The notes beneath the pieces are model-generated. The model ran no database searches. It had not been told where the DNA came from and worked only from the letters and a program-made list of their open reading frames with translations. Below, one piece after another: positions 20,885-34,093 of a stretch of DNA of 64,000 nt (the stretch's first letter is position 1; every line of letters begins with the position of its first letter). The translations under genes were made by a program, and so were the position numbers. This DNA is from Eutreptiella sp. 'Long Island Sound 2002' (Eukaryota; Euglenozoa; Euglenophyceae; Eutreptiales; Eutreptiaceae), in NCBI GenBank assembly GCA_964036045.1, contig OZ038389.1, positions 40,107,717-40,171,716 on the forward strand. The letters run 5' to 3'.

Positions 20885-23248
20885 TAAAGAAGGTCCCTAC
20901 CAGGACCGGCCCCCGCTGTGCCCCTTCCACCTGTAACCCATGCTGATTTACTCCGGATCAACGATTGCATTCCTCAATTTCCAGGGTCCAAATCCAAAAA
21001 TATATAAAATAGAAAATACAATCCTCCTTCAACCCTGAACAGCAACCGGATCCCACAAATACAGCAATAACCCAATCCACAATCCAATCCAAATGGCGGG
21101 CTTTCGTTCAGCACATCGATGGTCTCACAATGGCGGGCATGTACAAGAATTGCACCAAAGAAGAAAGCCCTGAAATTGGCATATGAACACAAATAGAGCA
21201 AAGTTGGGGAAAGAGGTAAACTTACACCTTCACAGCCATAAACCCCTCATTCCCTGGACTCAAGACCTTCCCTTGACTCACCAACATATTGCCCTGAACC
21301 AGGTCAAATGAGATGGCTGAATGCCATGTGTCACAAGTCAATACACAAACCCCAAAAATGTGTTCACTCCCAAGCCTCTAAATCCTAGCCCAATAGGGGA
21401 GGTGGCGTGTCATGACGTAGAGTGGCACTCAGGACCATGCCCTACCCTGACATAACCTTGGTTGGACTTGAAGTCGATTGGGCTTGGAGATATGCCCCAT
21501 GAGTTTGAACTCATAACATGCCAAAAAACTGCCAATTCACACCATATTGGCCATATATCAAATATATGCTCAAAATTGAGGTTACCACTTATCCGAAGGC
21601 TCAAAGCATGCATGGAATCGAAGTCTAGTATTCATGGAGGATAGAGACCAAAGGTCAATGCCCATGTACATCCCCATTTTACACTCGAAACCTCTTCGGA
21701 TATGGGCCCCATGCACTGCCCAAGTCAGCCCATGATCTTGAGACCAATTCTTGTAATCCTTCGTGCGCCAAGCCAAATGGAGTACTCAATCGGGCATATG
21801 GTGGTGTTCAACTCCAAAGCATATGCCAACATATGAACAACATACCATGGTTCGACTCTCCATAGGCTTCTTGCTGTTTGCCGACCAGGTAAGTACACAA
21901 AACGCAAAAATGAGCAGAAATTGAGGTCAAAAACATGAAAATATGACCAAATACAAAGTTGTCATGATAGTATATCTCTATGCTCACCCATGATATCCGC
22001 TCATGGTTCAATACACAAATGATTGGAACCATTTGCGAACAATTCCCCCACTTGCATCCCCAATCGGGCGCATGGAGTTACCTTCGCCACTCGTATCTAC
22101 ATGCCCCATGAAAATGGGAGTACACCCATGGATCTCTTTGATAAACATACCATGAGCAATACATACGCGGTAGACTTAGTCTAGCGCTTTGAATTCCACA
22201 ATTGGGACATGGGAAAAGCCCTTGTCACGTGTGGCTCCCCATCTCTTCGGCCACACGAAGATATATAACATGGACGTGAGCATATCGAAGCACATACCAT
22301 GCATATAACACATACCCCCAAATAGTGGCTCCCACCATGGTATGCCATGCCCCTCCATGGACATAACTTCACGTTAAAAATACGTGGGAACCCAAAGAAA
22401 GTTACTATGCAACCCCAACACTCATGCGGTACACTCGAAAGTCGCAATAAAATATTCGGTTGCACGGTCCAAGAGTTGTATATCACTTTATACCCTCTTG
22501 ACCATTATCCCCTGCTACACCTGGCCTGTGTTCACACCAAAGGCGTTTGATGCTTCCTAAATTAAGTTGAGACCAAGGCGGTTCGAACCCAACCTTCCTT
22601 ATACTCTCTCCTCACACTCGCGCGTAGATATGGCCCTTCAAAGTGGTCCCACGATTCGCTTTTGTTTCCCTTATATCTCCAAGTCAAATGGGTGGCAAGT
22701 ATAAGGGAAACCTGATTCGGACATAGGGAAAAGAGTATGACCACTCGAAGAAGACAAAATAAAGTGCGGCGATGTCGAAGTCGAAAGTCCGATTTCGACA
22801 TCGCGAAAAATTCAGAATAAAATTTCCAGTGCTTATTTAGAAAATTGCGGAAGCAACGAACCCTTTACTGATGAAATCTGACCCTTCATTGGAGTTTCCG
22901 CCAAAATATCTGGAAATAACAGTTAACCAATCGGTTAACGTAAAATCGCGAGCCAACTGACGGTCGCCGATACATTGACCATCAGAACGAGGGGCTGAAA
23001 AATTACGGAAACATTATGATAATAAAACCGTGTTGATTCCTGATATTCTGATATATAAATCTCAGCTGGCGGCGCCTCGGTACTGAATATGGCCGCTCGT
23101 AGCCGGAATGGCCAAACCTATCACACTATCACATCGGGTTGGGTCATGTGGATGGGAGAGTATGATATCAGCCAATGGCGGCTTGCCGGCACATAGATAC
23201 ACACCCCAAGTGACCCCAAGATGGCCACGGGGGTCCGAACCGGCTTCA
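20885..23248 (-). repeat. B2 3' LTR (2364 bp)
   Basis: Starts TGAAGCCGG (element orientation) right after the polypurine tract GAGAAGGGGGG and ends CCTTCTTTA. Same length as the 5' LTR. No coding content is apparent except the conserved short start of the gag frame in its final 86 bp, which runs off into flanking DNA here. Confidence 0.9.
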
Positions 23249-23259
23249 CCCCCCTTCTC
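23249..23259 (-). other. B2 polypurine tract
   Basis: GAGAAGGGGGG in element orientation, abutting the 3' LTR; identical in B1 at 3354-3364. Confidence 0.8.
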
Positions 23260-23641
23260 AGAGCGTTGTTACCGCTCGGAAGTCATTGAAGAGAGGACGG
23301 GAGGACCCTAATGGGCTTTAACCCCGCCCTCCATGTCCCAAGGACACATGGAGGCCCCACACACGTCGTAGGCGTCCCCCACGCCCCAAGGGAGGGGTGA
23401 GGACACTGATACTCAGCGCCCTATGCCATATCCGGTCTCCTCTTGATCTACAACATTCACCAAGGGGATCAAAGATAGAAAAAAGTCGTCGGTCGACCTA
23501 AATAAGTATACCACAATGGAATATATATGTGGAGATCGAGTGAAGGGGGTAGATGGCCAATCAAGGCCCAAAAATCCCCGGATGAACGCCCTCACCCGTC
23601 TCCCCAAGCACAGAAACAAACAAAATGCCAAGGGGGATCCA
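23260..23641 (-). other. B2 3' non-coding region
   Basis: It lies between the pol TAA (plus-strand 23642-23644) and the polypurine tract, is homologous to 3365-3747 in B1, and holds no gene. Confidence 0.6.
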
Positions 23642-23896
23642 TTACGGTGCTACAGCAGCCACCAAATGGACCAACACGTCCTTGACATCCAAAGAAATAT
23701 TCTTTTTCTTCAGGTAGTCCATCCAGACCGTGGTGTACCTCGGCACAAAACTGCTCGGAGGTTCCCACGAGTCCCTGGATGCGGCGAATCCCTTCCGGCG
23801 GACTTTAGAATGCCTCCCCCCAGGCGTCTCCGGGTCCGGCTTGTCCGCCAGGATCTTCTCGGCGGTGAAGTCGTCGTCCTCACCCTCGTCGTCCTA
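23642..23896 (-). pseudogene. B2 pol: chromodomain end, cut off by a nonsense codon
   Basis: A TAG at 23894-23896 replaces the TCG that B1 has after GDVD. Downstream the frame stays open through the chromodomain (FTAEKILADKP, a basic strand, then SRDSWEPPSSFVP) to TAA 23642-23644. It lacks the one-base deletion seen in B1. As written, the chromodomain would not be attached to the integrase. Confidence 0.8.
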
Positions 23897-26282
23897 GTCC
23901 ACATCTCCGGCCGTGAACTCGAAGGTGACGGGACGTCCGCTGGGGTCTGGTGCTCGGGGACGAAGCTGGGTATGGTCGCGGTCCAGGATCTTGTTATCCC
24001 CCACACGAACCGCATACACATCCTGCCCGACCTTCCGCACGACTACCCCCGGCACATACCAAGATGCCTGCCGGTGCCTGGACAGGACATGCTTGTGGTG
24101 CCGCTCCACCCACACGGTGTCTTGGAGAGCATACTTCTGGACTTTTCCCTGCTTGAAGTACTTGGCCCTCTTGTCATGCTCGTCCTGTAATGCCTTGCAC
24201 ACCTTGGCCGCCGTGTCGTCCGCCTCAGCCATCATGGCGTTCGCATCTCGGGCCACTTTGCCACGGTTCAACCACGGGAGAGTGCGTGACACTCGATCCC
24301 GTAGGAACAGGATGCGATGGGGCGACAGTCCAGTGGGTCCCGGAAGGTCGTGATACGCTTGGAGTACTCCCCACAGCGAATTGTACCAATTCCGGCCCGG
24401 TTCGTCGATGTGCAGCTGGCGGAACTTCTCGAACATCTGCCTCCCGGCCACCTCAGCCCGGCCATTCGACCGGCTGTGGTATGCCACGGTCTTGGCGTGC
24501 CGAGTCCCCATGTGCTTGCACATCGTCTTGAACCACGTCCCCACGAATTGACTGCCCCGATCGCTGCAGATGACAGCCGGGACATCAAAAATCGTCAGCC
24601 AATGCCTGATCATGGCATTAGCGACGGTCTTGGCCTGCAGCCCCACTCCATGCTTGTCCTTTTTGTCCTTCTTCTTGGACTTCTTGCCAGGGACCGCCAC
24701 GATATACCCACTGTGCCTATCCACCGCCAGGATGACACAGTCGTAGGTCTCTCCTTCCACGGTGACCTCGGGCATGGCGAATACATCCATGGCCACGGAC
24801 CGCATAGGGGCCTCCGGTATAGCCGTATACACCGGGTTGCCCGCTGTGGAGTGGTTGGGGCTCTTCGTGGCCGGACACACGGCACAATCGCTGCAGTACC
24901 TATCCAGGATGGCGTAGTACCCCGGAGGGAACTTGAAACGCCACTCCAGGTCCTGCTGCATCTTGTCTTGGCCAGGGTGCATGAGCTGGGCGTTGTGCCA
25001 ATGGTCAATGAGCTCCTCCACTCGGTTCTCGGGCACCAGCAGCTTGTCCTTGAGGAACAACTTGTCCCCATCCTCGGTCAAGCCCTCAGGCCACTCGTCG
25101 TCCGACGGGGCGCTCACGGCATTCCAGTACTTGCTCCAGTGCTCGGATGCCGCGTAGTCATCCGACCAGTCCTCTGTGAGCACCGACCCGACTAGCTCTA
25201 CAGGGGCCACCATCCATTGCTCGAGGGTTTCCTCTCGAATAGCTTGGACTCGGGCACCCCGGAACTTGGCCAGGTCCGTACGGTTTGCCATCACCACAAA
25301 GCACTTGACCCCCTCTTGTTCCATGGCCTTCTCCATCTCGATGATGCACTTGGCCTCCTCGGTTTCCTCGGCGTGCCCATGGCTGGATATGTCCATCCAA
25401 GCCTTGCCCGCGGGGTAGGCCCATCGACTGAGGCAATCTGCCACAGTGTTGTCCTTCCCCGGGACGTATACGACGCTGAGGTCCAACTTGGCGAACGTCT
25501 CATGCCATCGGGCCCTCCGTGCCGCCGGTCCCGAGGGGGTGTCGACGTGCTCCTTGTGCCAGCTCTGCAAGGACTGATGGTCCGTGCAAACCACCACCGG
25601 TTGCAATCCGATGTGGCCAGACCACTTCCTGAGCGCACAAACAATGGCGTACGTCTCCTTCTCCCTCGCTGTCCAGGTGCGGCGTTGGCCCTCGGCCAGG
25701 ATCCGACTCCAAAACGCCACGGGTACGTGTGACCCATCGTCCCGGATCTGCTCGAGGACTGCCCCTACAGCATAGTCCGAGGCATCCGTCCGTAGCACGA
25801 ATCCCTTGTCCGGGTCCACCAAGAAAAGCCCCAACTGCCCCAGGAGTCGCTCCTTCAGGCGGTTGAACGCATCTTCGGCCTCAGGGGTCCAAGCAAGCTT
25901 CTTCTTGCTCCCCTTCCGGCCATCGAACTTGCCCACTTGCAGCATCTTGTGCAGCGGCCCCGACAGTTCTGCATACATCCGGACATAGCCCGAATAGTAG
26001 TTGCAGAACCCCATGAAGGACCGGAGTTCGCTGATGGTCTGGGGCCTCTCCCAGTGGTGCAGGGACGCCAGCTTCCCAGGCATGGGACGGCGTTGCCCGT
26101 GACCAACCACGTGACCCGCGAACTCCACTTCCTTCACGAAGAGTGAGGCTTTGGTGGGCTTGCACACCATGTTGTGCTTGTCCAACTCGCTGAGCACTCG
26201 GCGCAGATCCTTTTCATGCGCGTCGATGAGCTCATCCTCAGTCATGTTCTCCGTGCCGGACCCGATGATGATGTCATCCACG
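23897..26282 (-). pseudogene. B2 pol: RT end, RNase H and integrase
   Basis: This frame starts in the RT active site after a one-base deletion near 26283 and reads LVDDIIIGSG. The RT thumb, RNase H (RTDASDYAVGAVLEQ, REKETYAI, TDHQSLQ, and the DNTVADCLSRW end) and a complete integrase follow: zinc domain (HWHNAQLMHPG, CSDCAVC), Asp in AMDVFAMP, Asp in CSDRGSQF, Glu in SNGRAEVAGR, and the C-terminal domain (KYALQDTVWVERH). The integrase is uninterrupted, unlike in B1. It can only be expressed in fusion with upstream RT, and the deletion prevents that. Confidence 0.9.
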
Positions 26283-27786
26283 AGGGGTCGGCACAGTCCC
26301 GGACAGGACCGAGTAGGTCCTCCATCATGCGCTGGAAAGCGGCGTTGCCATTCTTGGCGCCCATAGGCACCACTTTCCACTGCATGGGCCCCAGCGGCGT
26401 TGACATCGCTGTGCAGGGCCTGGAGTCCGGGTGTAGCGGCATCTGGTGATAACCGTGTTTCAGGTCCAGCACCGTGAAAATCCGCTTTTTCTGTTGTTTT
26501 TGAAGGATGGAGTCGATCAGGGGGAGCCAGTACGAGTCGTGCTCGGTCTGCTCGTTCAAACCTCTGTAATCAGGCACCAACCTCCACTCGCCCTTCTCCT
26601 TCTTGGGCACGATGAAGGCTGGGCTTGCCCACTCACTGTCGGAGGGTTCGATCCATCCCCCCTCAATGAACTCGGCCAACAGCTTCTTCATGGCCTCGGC
26701 CCGATCGCCCTGAAGTTGGTACTCCCGATGACGATAGATCTTCGGGTTCGGCTTCAGCTTGATCTTCGCTGTACCAAACCTCCCACGATCTGGAGGGTTC
26801 TTGTTGGCGACGCCACTGAATAGCCGCGGATAGGCATTGATCAGCCTCTCCTTCAGCTCGGCGACCTTCGGGTTCTCCTGGGCCTCTTCAGCCGCTTGCT
26901 TCGGTATAGATACAACCGACCGCACTGCGGTATAGGCCTCTTCTGGGTCCGATTCCGACTTCTCCTCGTCCGATATGCCGTCTTCATCGTCGTGGGGTGC
27001 ACTTCCCACCGATAATCTTCGGAAATTTGCGGCCTCGGGCTGGTGACTGTCGCTATCGACACCCATTCTTGGAAAATCCCATGTTGGTGGGTCCGACCCA
27101 ACCGGACCATCATATTGGTCCGCGATGTGATCCATGACCCTCGCCACGAACTCATCCTTCTCGTACTTGCCGGTGACCAACATCTTGTCATCCCACCAAT
27201 GCGGAGATGTGACCATGGCCCGCCTCTTCTTGGCTGCCACACGGTCGTGCATCCCCATTCGCATGTAGTTGACGACGTCGTCGATCTCGGAGTGGGACAG
27301 GATGTCAATGCCATCCACTGGCTGATCCGTCCCCTCCTTGGGCTCAAACATGACCTTCATGGGCACTGCCTCCACCCTACGGATGAGTGCTTCATCACCC
27401 GTGGGCTGGGCTTGCGCCCCATCCACCAGGAAAGCCTTGGTACCCCACGCTTGACCCGGGGAGGGCATTGATACACCCTTGGCGTCCATGAACAGCTCCT
27501 CCTCTGGCCCGAATGACATCTCGTTCAGGGTGATGGAGTCCAGCGTCGACTTGAGACCCTCCAGCGGACATCGGGTGGATCCTATGCCGGTTATGACCAG
27601 GATCCCCTTCGCCCTATCCGCGATGATCTTCTCCACCGTACGTCTGGTGTTATCCAGGGAGCCATGCCAATACATGGGCCCCCACTCCTTCAAACCCCAA
27701 TGCCTGTGCCAGGCTGAGTCTCCTCGATGCCAATGCCTCATACACTTCCGCAGAAGTGGGGCATCCCGGGAAGCGAAGACGTCCGT
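26283..27786 (-). pseudogene. B2 pol: methyltransferase-like domain and RT (N-terminal part)
   Basis: It begins after a nonsense codon (27787-27789, GAG to TAG against B1) with TDVFASRDAPLLRK. This is the C-terminal bulk of the Dam-like domain (GDSAWHRHWG, then WHGSL where active enzymes have NPPY/F). A linker with acidic stretches follows, then RT (RLVPDYRGLN, LDLKHGYHQM, VPMGAKNGNAAFQ). B1 and G have VVDYRGLN where B2 has VPDYRGLN. The frame is lost in the RT catalytic motif. Confidence 0.88.
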
Positions 27787-27789
27787 CTA

Positions 27790-28707
27790 GGGCGCTTCGG
27801 CTCCCAGCGTCTGGATCATCCTGTCGTACACCTGCGGCGCCATTCCATACTCCGTGAGCTGAACTCCGCGGTCTCCTCTGGACTTGGCACCCACAGCTTG
27901 CACCGCTCGGACGATCCGATCCTCTTCCTCAGCATTCCATTGGGATGATCCGCATGCATAGTCCGTGGACAGCCATGTGAGGCATTCATCATCCTCCCGG
28001 ACCAGCGTTGCACGATGGGGAAGGGCTCCAATGGCGTTAGCCACCATGAAGTCATACCCCATGATCATATCCCAATCGGTAATGTCGGCCACATAGAAGT
28101 TCCCGGATAGAGTGCTTCTCTTTGCCTGATCAGGGCGGTTCAAGCGCTCATGTTCCCAGAATTCCATACTGATAGTGGCCTCATGGGTGCTCCCATCCAT
28201 GATCTCTCCGTTGGCGACCTTCAGGCGGACCGGTCTCCGGCTGGGCTGCAGGAATTCCTCCTTGAACAACCCTCTCCGGACCAGGCTCACCTGGGCACCC
28301 GTATCCACCAACACATCCACTACCTTCTCCTCTCGTCCGCGCCGTACTCGCACTTTCAAGTGCAACTGCCGCTCGTCGCCATGTGGTGTATGGACGACTC
28401 TCACGGCATGCAACTCTAGCACGTCCGGGTGCATCAGGACTTCAAGGGTGTGGTCACGGATGGTGTAGATCTTGGGTTGGTCCTGCCCGTCCACGGGGCT
28501 CTCCGTGGTCGCTCCTTCCTTCTTGCCATGTCCCGTACCCACATGTACTTTCCTTGGTAGGGCGCTCCAGGGGTTGGGAGTGGCGAAACTCAGTGGTTTT
28601 GGCTCTTCTGGAGCCTTCTTCGGCGACCGATGTGCCTTCGCTTTCTTTGGGATTCCACTGATGTTGGGAGGAGAGACCTCCGAGGTCCCACTCCCGTGGG
28701 GGCTCCT
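27790..28707 (-). pseudogene. B2 aspartic protease and start of the methyltransferase-like domain
   Basis: It is in the same frame as gag and is separated from it only by TAG 28708-28710. It has a Pro-rich linker, then a retropepsin-type aspartic protease (VDVLVDTGAQVSLV, KVANGEIM, and a DWDMIMGYDFMVAN end that corresponds to the second conserved block). The first part of the Dam-like domain (TEYGMAPQVYDRM) follows, ending in a nonsense codon at 27787. The DTGA active-site motif is intact. Confidence 0.88.
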
Positions 28708-31700
28708 CTAGACTTGGCTTCCCGCAGCCCCTTCCGGCTGCGATCCGCCAGGACTTTGTCCACCACGTTGCTGGGCTTTGAGTTCCTCCAACGTCCTCAA
28801 CATGTCCTCAGCAACCTCCTCGATCGACCTCACTCGTCGGTCTTGGCCAGGTCCACCACCATAGCCTCTTCCTCCGCCTTTTCCTTGGCCTTTGCCTTGG
28901 CCCTTTCCCCCGTCTCCGCCCTTCGCCTTCCAATCGGAAATCAGCTGCTCCTTGGGCGTCTTCTCGGGGTGGGCGGCGAAGTAGGCCTTCTTGTCCGCCT
29001 CATACACCTTGCACTGACGGTGGTCATGTGCATGGTTGTTTCCCTTGCCATAACAGACCAAGCACCCGTCGTGCTGAGACCTGTACTCTCGGAACGATAG
29101 CGGTGGGTTCCTGATCCTCCTTGGCTCTTTGCCCTTCTTGGGTCCCACCCGGCTCCATCTGGACCGATCCTGCCCTTGGTCCCTCACGTTGTGCGCCACA
29201 AACGCGAAGAAATGGGCCTCCTCGTGATCCTCCCGGGACCAGTGGTCTTGGCCAATTCCACTACCATCCTCCGCGGAGTTGGCCGTGTCCTCCTGGATCT
29301 CCCGATGATGGCGGTCTTCTCGGTGGCTTCGTTGTCCATGACCATGTCGATCCTGCACGTGGGCCTCGTTCTTCGCATTGAGCTTCAACTCCACCGTGAT
29401 GTACTTCACGATCTCCTCAAGGCTCATGCGGGCGAAGATGACTTGCATCCTCAGCGGCTCCCCGCGCCTCCACTCCACGTTGTTGAGGCGCAGCAGCCTT
29501 TGCCCCATGGAGTCTCCAAACACCTCCACGTACCCGGCGTTCTTCAGTCCCAACATCCGGTTGGGTTCGCCCAGGTTCCTCCTGAAGAACTCCATGATAC
29601 CCGCATGGGTATCCTCCGCCGCCATGATCCTCACCGCCACCCGCTTCTTGGTGCGCTTCTTCTCCTCGTCCTCCACTCTCCTCTTCCAATTGCCGGGGAG
29701 GACGTCCTTCAGGAGGTGGCGGATCTCGCTGGACTCGTTCCAGTCCTCCACCAGCTTGAGGCTCCGTCGGTACTTCCGCAGGTACCGGTTCCACTCCCGG
29801 ACCCGCAACTCACCGCGGTCCAGCAGCAGTGGGATGGACCACAAGTCCTCCAGCTTCTGGTTCGGAGCGTCCACCCGCTCCTCATCCTCCAACCACTGGA
29901 GGCAGGCCTGCTCCGTCCTGATCAGTCCTTCCCGGATCTGATCCCGCAGCTCCTCCTTCAGGTCCTGCGCCAGGCGGTGTGGGAATGTCTGGCATACCCA
30001 CTTATCCCGCGGCGCTCCCCGCATCTCGCCAACGACCTCCTCGGCAAAGTCCTCCCAATCCAGGATGAAGTCATCCAGGTTGGAGGGGTTGCCATCGTAG
30101 TAGGGGATTTTGATTCCCCTGAGGTCGTCAATCCTGATGGCGTCACCGACTTCTCCAGCCACCACTCCACCGAGACGGATACCACCTGTGGCCGGGGGGT
30201 GTGAGTACACTCCCCGTACATCCCTCTCCTCCATGGAGTGCGGTCCAGTTGGGCCTGAACCCATGGGGTTTGGAATGCGGGAAGGATTTGCTCCATCGGC
30301 CGTCCATATCCCCGTATTGGGGTCCTTCGCCCACAGGTTTCCGCCTGGATGACCTCGACCATGTCCGTCGGCACTTCCCATGGTTTGCCCCTGCATGGTC
30401 TGGCTCTCGATCTTCTCTTCCGCATAAACTACCATATTCGTCGTGATCGGTACATCCAGGGCGGCATGGGACATCTGTACCTTCAGGCTCCTCGGGTCCG
30501 TGGTTACGTGCCCTTCCCGCATGGACCCAGCCGGTGCCGTGTGTTCCCCGAGCATTGTGGATTCGCTGAACATGGGAACAAACGGCAGCGCACCCGGGTC
30601 AACACGCGGAGGCGCGTATGGTGCCTCTGAAGGGCCGCCCATGGGTTTCTCCATGGCGCTCCTGAGGGTCTTAACCCGCTCCACCAGCTCCACCGCGGCC
30701 GGCTTTGCCGGGAGCTCCGGACCCGAGGCGAAGGGCTGTAGCTCCTCTAGCCTTTTCAGGCGTCCCGACATGTCCTCCACCAGGTGGAGGAGGCTGTCCA
30801 CCACTCGCTGCTGCTTCTCCAGGGCCAGCTCCAGATTCTCCCGGTACCGGTCCCGTTCCGCTCGCAGCTCCTCCATGTCTTTCTCCGCGGCCGACTGGTG
30901 GTTCAGGATCCCCGCGACGTCCTCCTCTAGACCATCCTTGGCGTTGTCCAGGCGGTCAGGACGATGCACCATGGCGTCCATTCCCATCTTCGGGTACTTG
31001 CCCATGAGGAAGGACACGTGCTCGCAGTGGCACGCAGCATGCTTTCCGCCGGATTCAGCGCATCCCGCGGTTCCCGGCACCTCAGACTCATCGCCCATGG
31101 GCGTATCGCCTATGGCGTCCGTCTCTGGTCCCGTGTGCCGGGACACGGGTGCCGTCCGGGCCCGGGCTGGCCTCTCCAAGCCCTCGGCGTCGTGCTCCAG
31201 GCTGGGTTCTGGGGCCGTGTTCGCCTTTGTGGGCGGTCTGGCCGTCTCCTCTGACTCCGAAGGTGGCTCAAAGGCTGTCCGATAGCCCTAGGAGTGCCCC
31301 TCGGATTCCCACAGCCTGACCGGGCTGGGGTCCGTATCCATAGCCCCGGCGTCCCTTGCCGCGGACTTGGGTGACCCGCGCTTCTGGTAGCGCCGGGCCC
31401 GTCCTCCACTGCTGCCTGAATGGCAGGCCTCATCAGAGTCCTCCGCGGCGGAGCGGAGGTTGCATGCCTTTCGGCAGCGACGCTCACACATGGAGACCAG
31501 GTCCTCCATGTCACGTCCTCCTCTTCCCGAATGTCGTACTTCTCTTCGGGCTTCAACTTCCGGAGTTCGCCATGCTCTTGAACATCTCGGTTCTTCTATG
31601 GCTCCAACCTCCGGCGTGGTCTCCACCGAGTCCACAATACGCACCCGGGGCGTACTTGGGCAGGGCTCATAGGGGCCCAAGTCCCCGGGTCGGCGGTAGG

Positions 31701-31729
31701 TAGGGGCAGCAGGTAAGCCTCTGCTACCA
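28708..31729 (-). pseudogene. gag: B2 gag
   Basis: It is homologous to B1 gag over its length. An N-terminal Arg/Pro-rich part (frame open from the ATG at 31813-31815, inside the LTR) is stopped by TAG 31288-31290, where B1 has a sense codon. The frame then continues through the coiled coil (AEKDMEELRAERDRYRENLE), the capsid-like middle and a zinc knuckle with CX2CX8HX4C spacing (CLVCYGKG...HDHRQC), and a Gly/Lys-rich tail. It ends at TAG 28708-28710, followed by AGG AGC CCC in the same frame as protease. That terminal stop is at the same place as the gag stop of G. Confidence 0.85.
31719..31729 (-). other. B2 primer-binding site
   Basis: TGGTAGCAGAG in element orientation, directly inside the 5' LTR; initiator-Met tRNA type. 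Confidence 0.8.
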
Positions 31730-34093
31730 TAAAGAAGGTCCCTACCAGGACCGGCCCCCGCTGTGCCCCTTCCGCCTGTAACCCCTGCTGATTTACTCCG
31801 GATCAACGATTGCATTCCTCAATTTCCAGGGTCCAAATCCAAAAATATAGAAGATAGGAAATACAATCCTCCTTCAACCCTGAACAGCGACCGGATCCCA
31901 CAAATACAGCAATAACCCAATCCACAATCCAATCCAAATGGCGGGCTTTCGTTCAGCACATCGATGGTCTCACGATGGCGGGCATGTACAAGAATTGCAC
32001 CAAAGAAGAAAGCCCTGAAATTGGCATATGAACACAAATAGACCAAAGTTGGGGAAAGAGGTAAACTTACACCTTCACAGCCATAAACCCCTCATTCCCT
32101 GGACTCAAGACCTTCCCTTGACTCACCAACATATTGCCCTGAACCAGGTCAAATGAGATGGCTGAATGCCATGTGTCACAAGTCAATACACAAACCCCAA
32201 AAATGTGTTCACTCCCAAGCCTCTAAATTCTAGCCCAATAGGGGAGGTGGCGTGTCATGACCTAGAGTGGCACTCAGGACCATGCCCTACCCTGACATAA
32301 CCTTGGTTGGACTTGAAGTCGATTGGGCTTGGAGATATGCCCCATGAGTTTGAACTCATAACATGCCAAAAAACTGCCAATTCACACCATATTGGCCATA
32401 TATCAAATATATGCTCAAAATTGAGGTTACCACTTATCCGAAGGCTCAAAGCATGCATGGAATCGAAGTCTAGTATTCATGGAGGATAGAGACCAAAGGT
32501 CAATGCCCATGTACATCCCCATTTTACACTCGAAACCTCTTCGGATATGGGCCCCATGCACTGCCCAAGTCAGCCCATGATCTTGAGACCAATTCTTGTA
32601 ATCCTTCGTGCGCCAAGCCATATGGAGTACTCGATCCGGCATATGGTGGTGTTCAACTCCAAAGCATATGCCAACATATGAACAACATACCATGGTTCGA
32701 CTCACCATAGGCTTCTTGCTGTTTGCCGACCAGGTAAGTACACAAAACGCAAAAATGAGCAGAAATTGAGGTCAAAAACATGAAAATATGACCAAATACA
32801 AAGTTGTCATGATAGTATATCTCTATGCTCACCCATGATATCCGCTCATGGTTCAATACACAAATGATTGGAACCATTTGCGAACAATTCTCCCACTTGC
32901 ATCCCCAATCGGGCGCATGGAGTTACCTTCGCCACTCGTATCTACATGCCCCATGAAAATGGGAGTGCACCCATGGATCTCTTTGATAAACATACCATCA
33001 GCAATACATACGCGGTAGACTTAGTCTAGCGCTTTGAATTCCACAATTGGGACATGGGAAAAGCCCTTGTCACGAGTGGCTCCCCATCTCTTCGGCCACA
33101 CGAAGATATATAACATGGACGTGAGCATATCGAAGCACATACCATGCATGTAACACATACCCTCAAATAGTGGCTCCCACCATGGTATGCCATGCCCCTC
33201 CATGGACATAACTTCACGTTAAAAATACGTGGGAACCCGAGGAAAGTTACTATGCAACCCCAACACTCATGCGGTACACTCGAAAGTCGCAATAAAATAT
33301 TCGGTTGCACGGTCCAAGAGTTGTATATCACTTTATACCCTCTTGACCATTATCCCTTGCTACACCGGGCCTGTGTACACACCAAAGGCGTTTGATGCTT
33401 CCTAAATTAAGTTGAGACCAAGGCGGTTCGAACCCAACCTTCCTTATACTCTCTCCTCACACTCGCGCGTAGATATGGCCCTTCAAAGTGGTCCCACGAT
33501 TCGCTTTTGTTTCCCTTATATCTCCAAGGCAAATGGGTGGCAAGTATAAGGGAAACCTGATTCGGACATAGGGAAAAGAGTATGACCACTCGAAGAAGAC
33601 CAAATCAAGTGCGGCGATGTCGAAGTCAAAAATCCGATTTCGACATCGCGAAAAATTCAGAATAAAATTTCGAGTGCTTATTTAGAAAATTGCGGAAGCA
33701 ACGAACCCTTTACTGATGAAATCTGACCCTTCATTGGAGTTTCCGCCAAAATATCTGGAAATAACAGTTAACCAATCGGTTAACGCAAAATCGCGAGCCA
33801 ACTGACGGTCGCCGATACATTGACCATCAGAACGAGAGGCTGAAAAATTACGGAAACATTATGATAATAAAACCCTGTTGATTCCTGATATTCTGATATA
33901 TAAATCTCAGCTGGCGGCGCCTCGGTACTGAATATGGCCGCTCGTAGCCGGAATGGCCAAACCTATCACACTATCACATCGGGTTAGGTCAGGTGGATGG
34001 GAGAGTATGATATCAGCCAATGGCGGCTTGCCGGCACATAGATACACACCCCAAGTGACCCCAAAATGGCCACGGGGGTCCGAACCGGCTTCA
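31730..34093 (-). repeat. B2 5' LTR (2364 bp)
   Basis: Same length and near-identical sequence to 20885-23248. The outer boundary (GGCTTCA at 34087-34093) is where this copy departs from the polypurine-tract-flanked copy. Confidence 0.9.

Larger units (their letters stand above)
20885..34093 (-). mobile_element. Element B2: complete but inactivated Ty3/gypsy chromovirus
   Basis: A full-length 13.2-kb element on the minus strand: 5' LTR 31730-34093, primer site, gag, protease, Dam-like domain, RT, RNase H, integrase, chromodomain, polypurine tract and 3' LTR 20885-23248. The two 2364-bp LTRs look nearly identical, so insertion is recent compared with B1. Even so, pol has nonsense codons at 23894 and 27787 and a one-base deletion near 26283, and gag has a stop at 31288. 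The stop at 28708 is discussed separately as a possible readthrough site. Confidence 0.92.
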
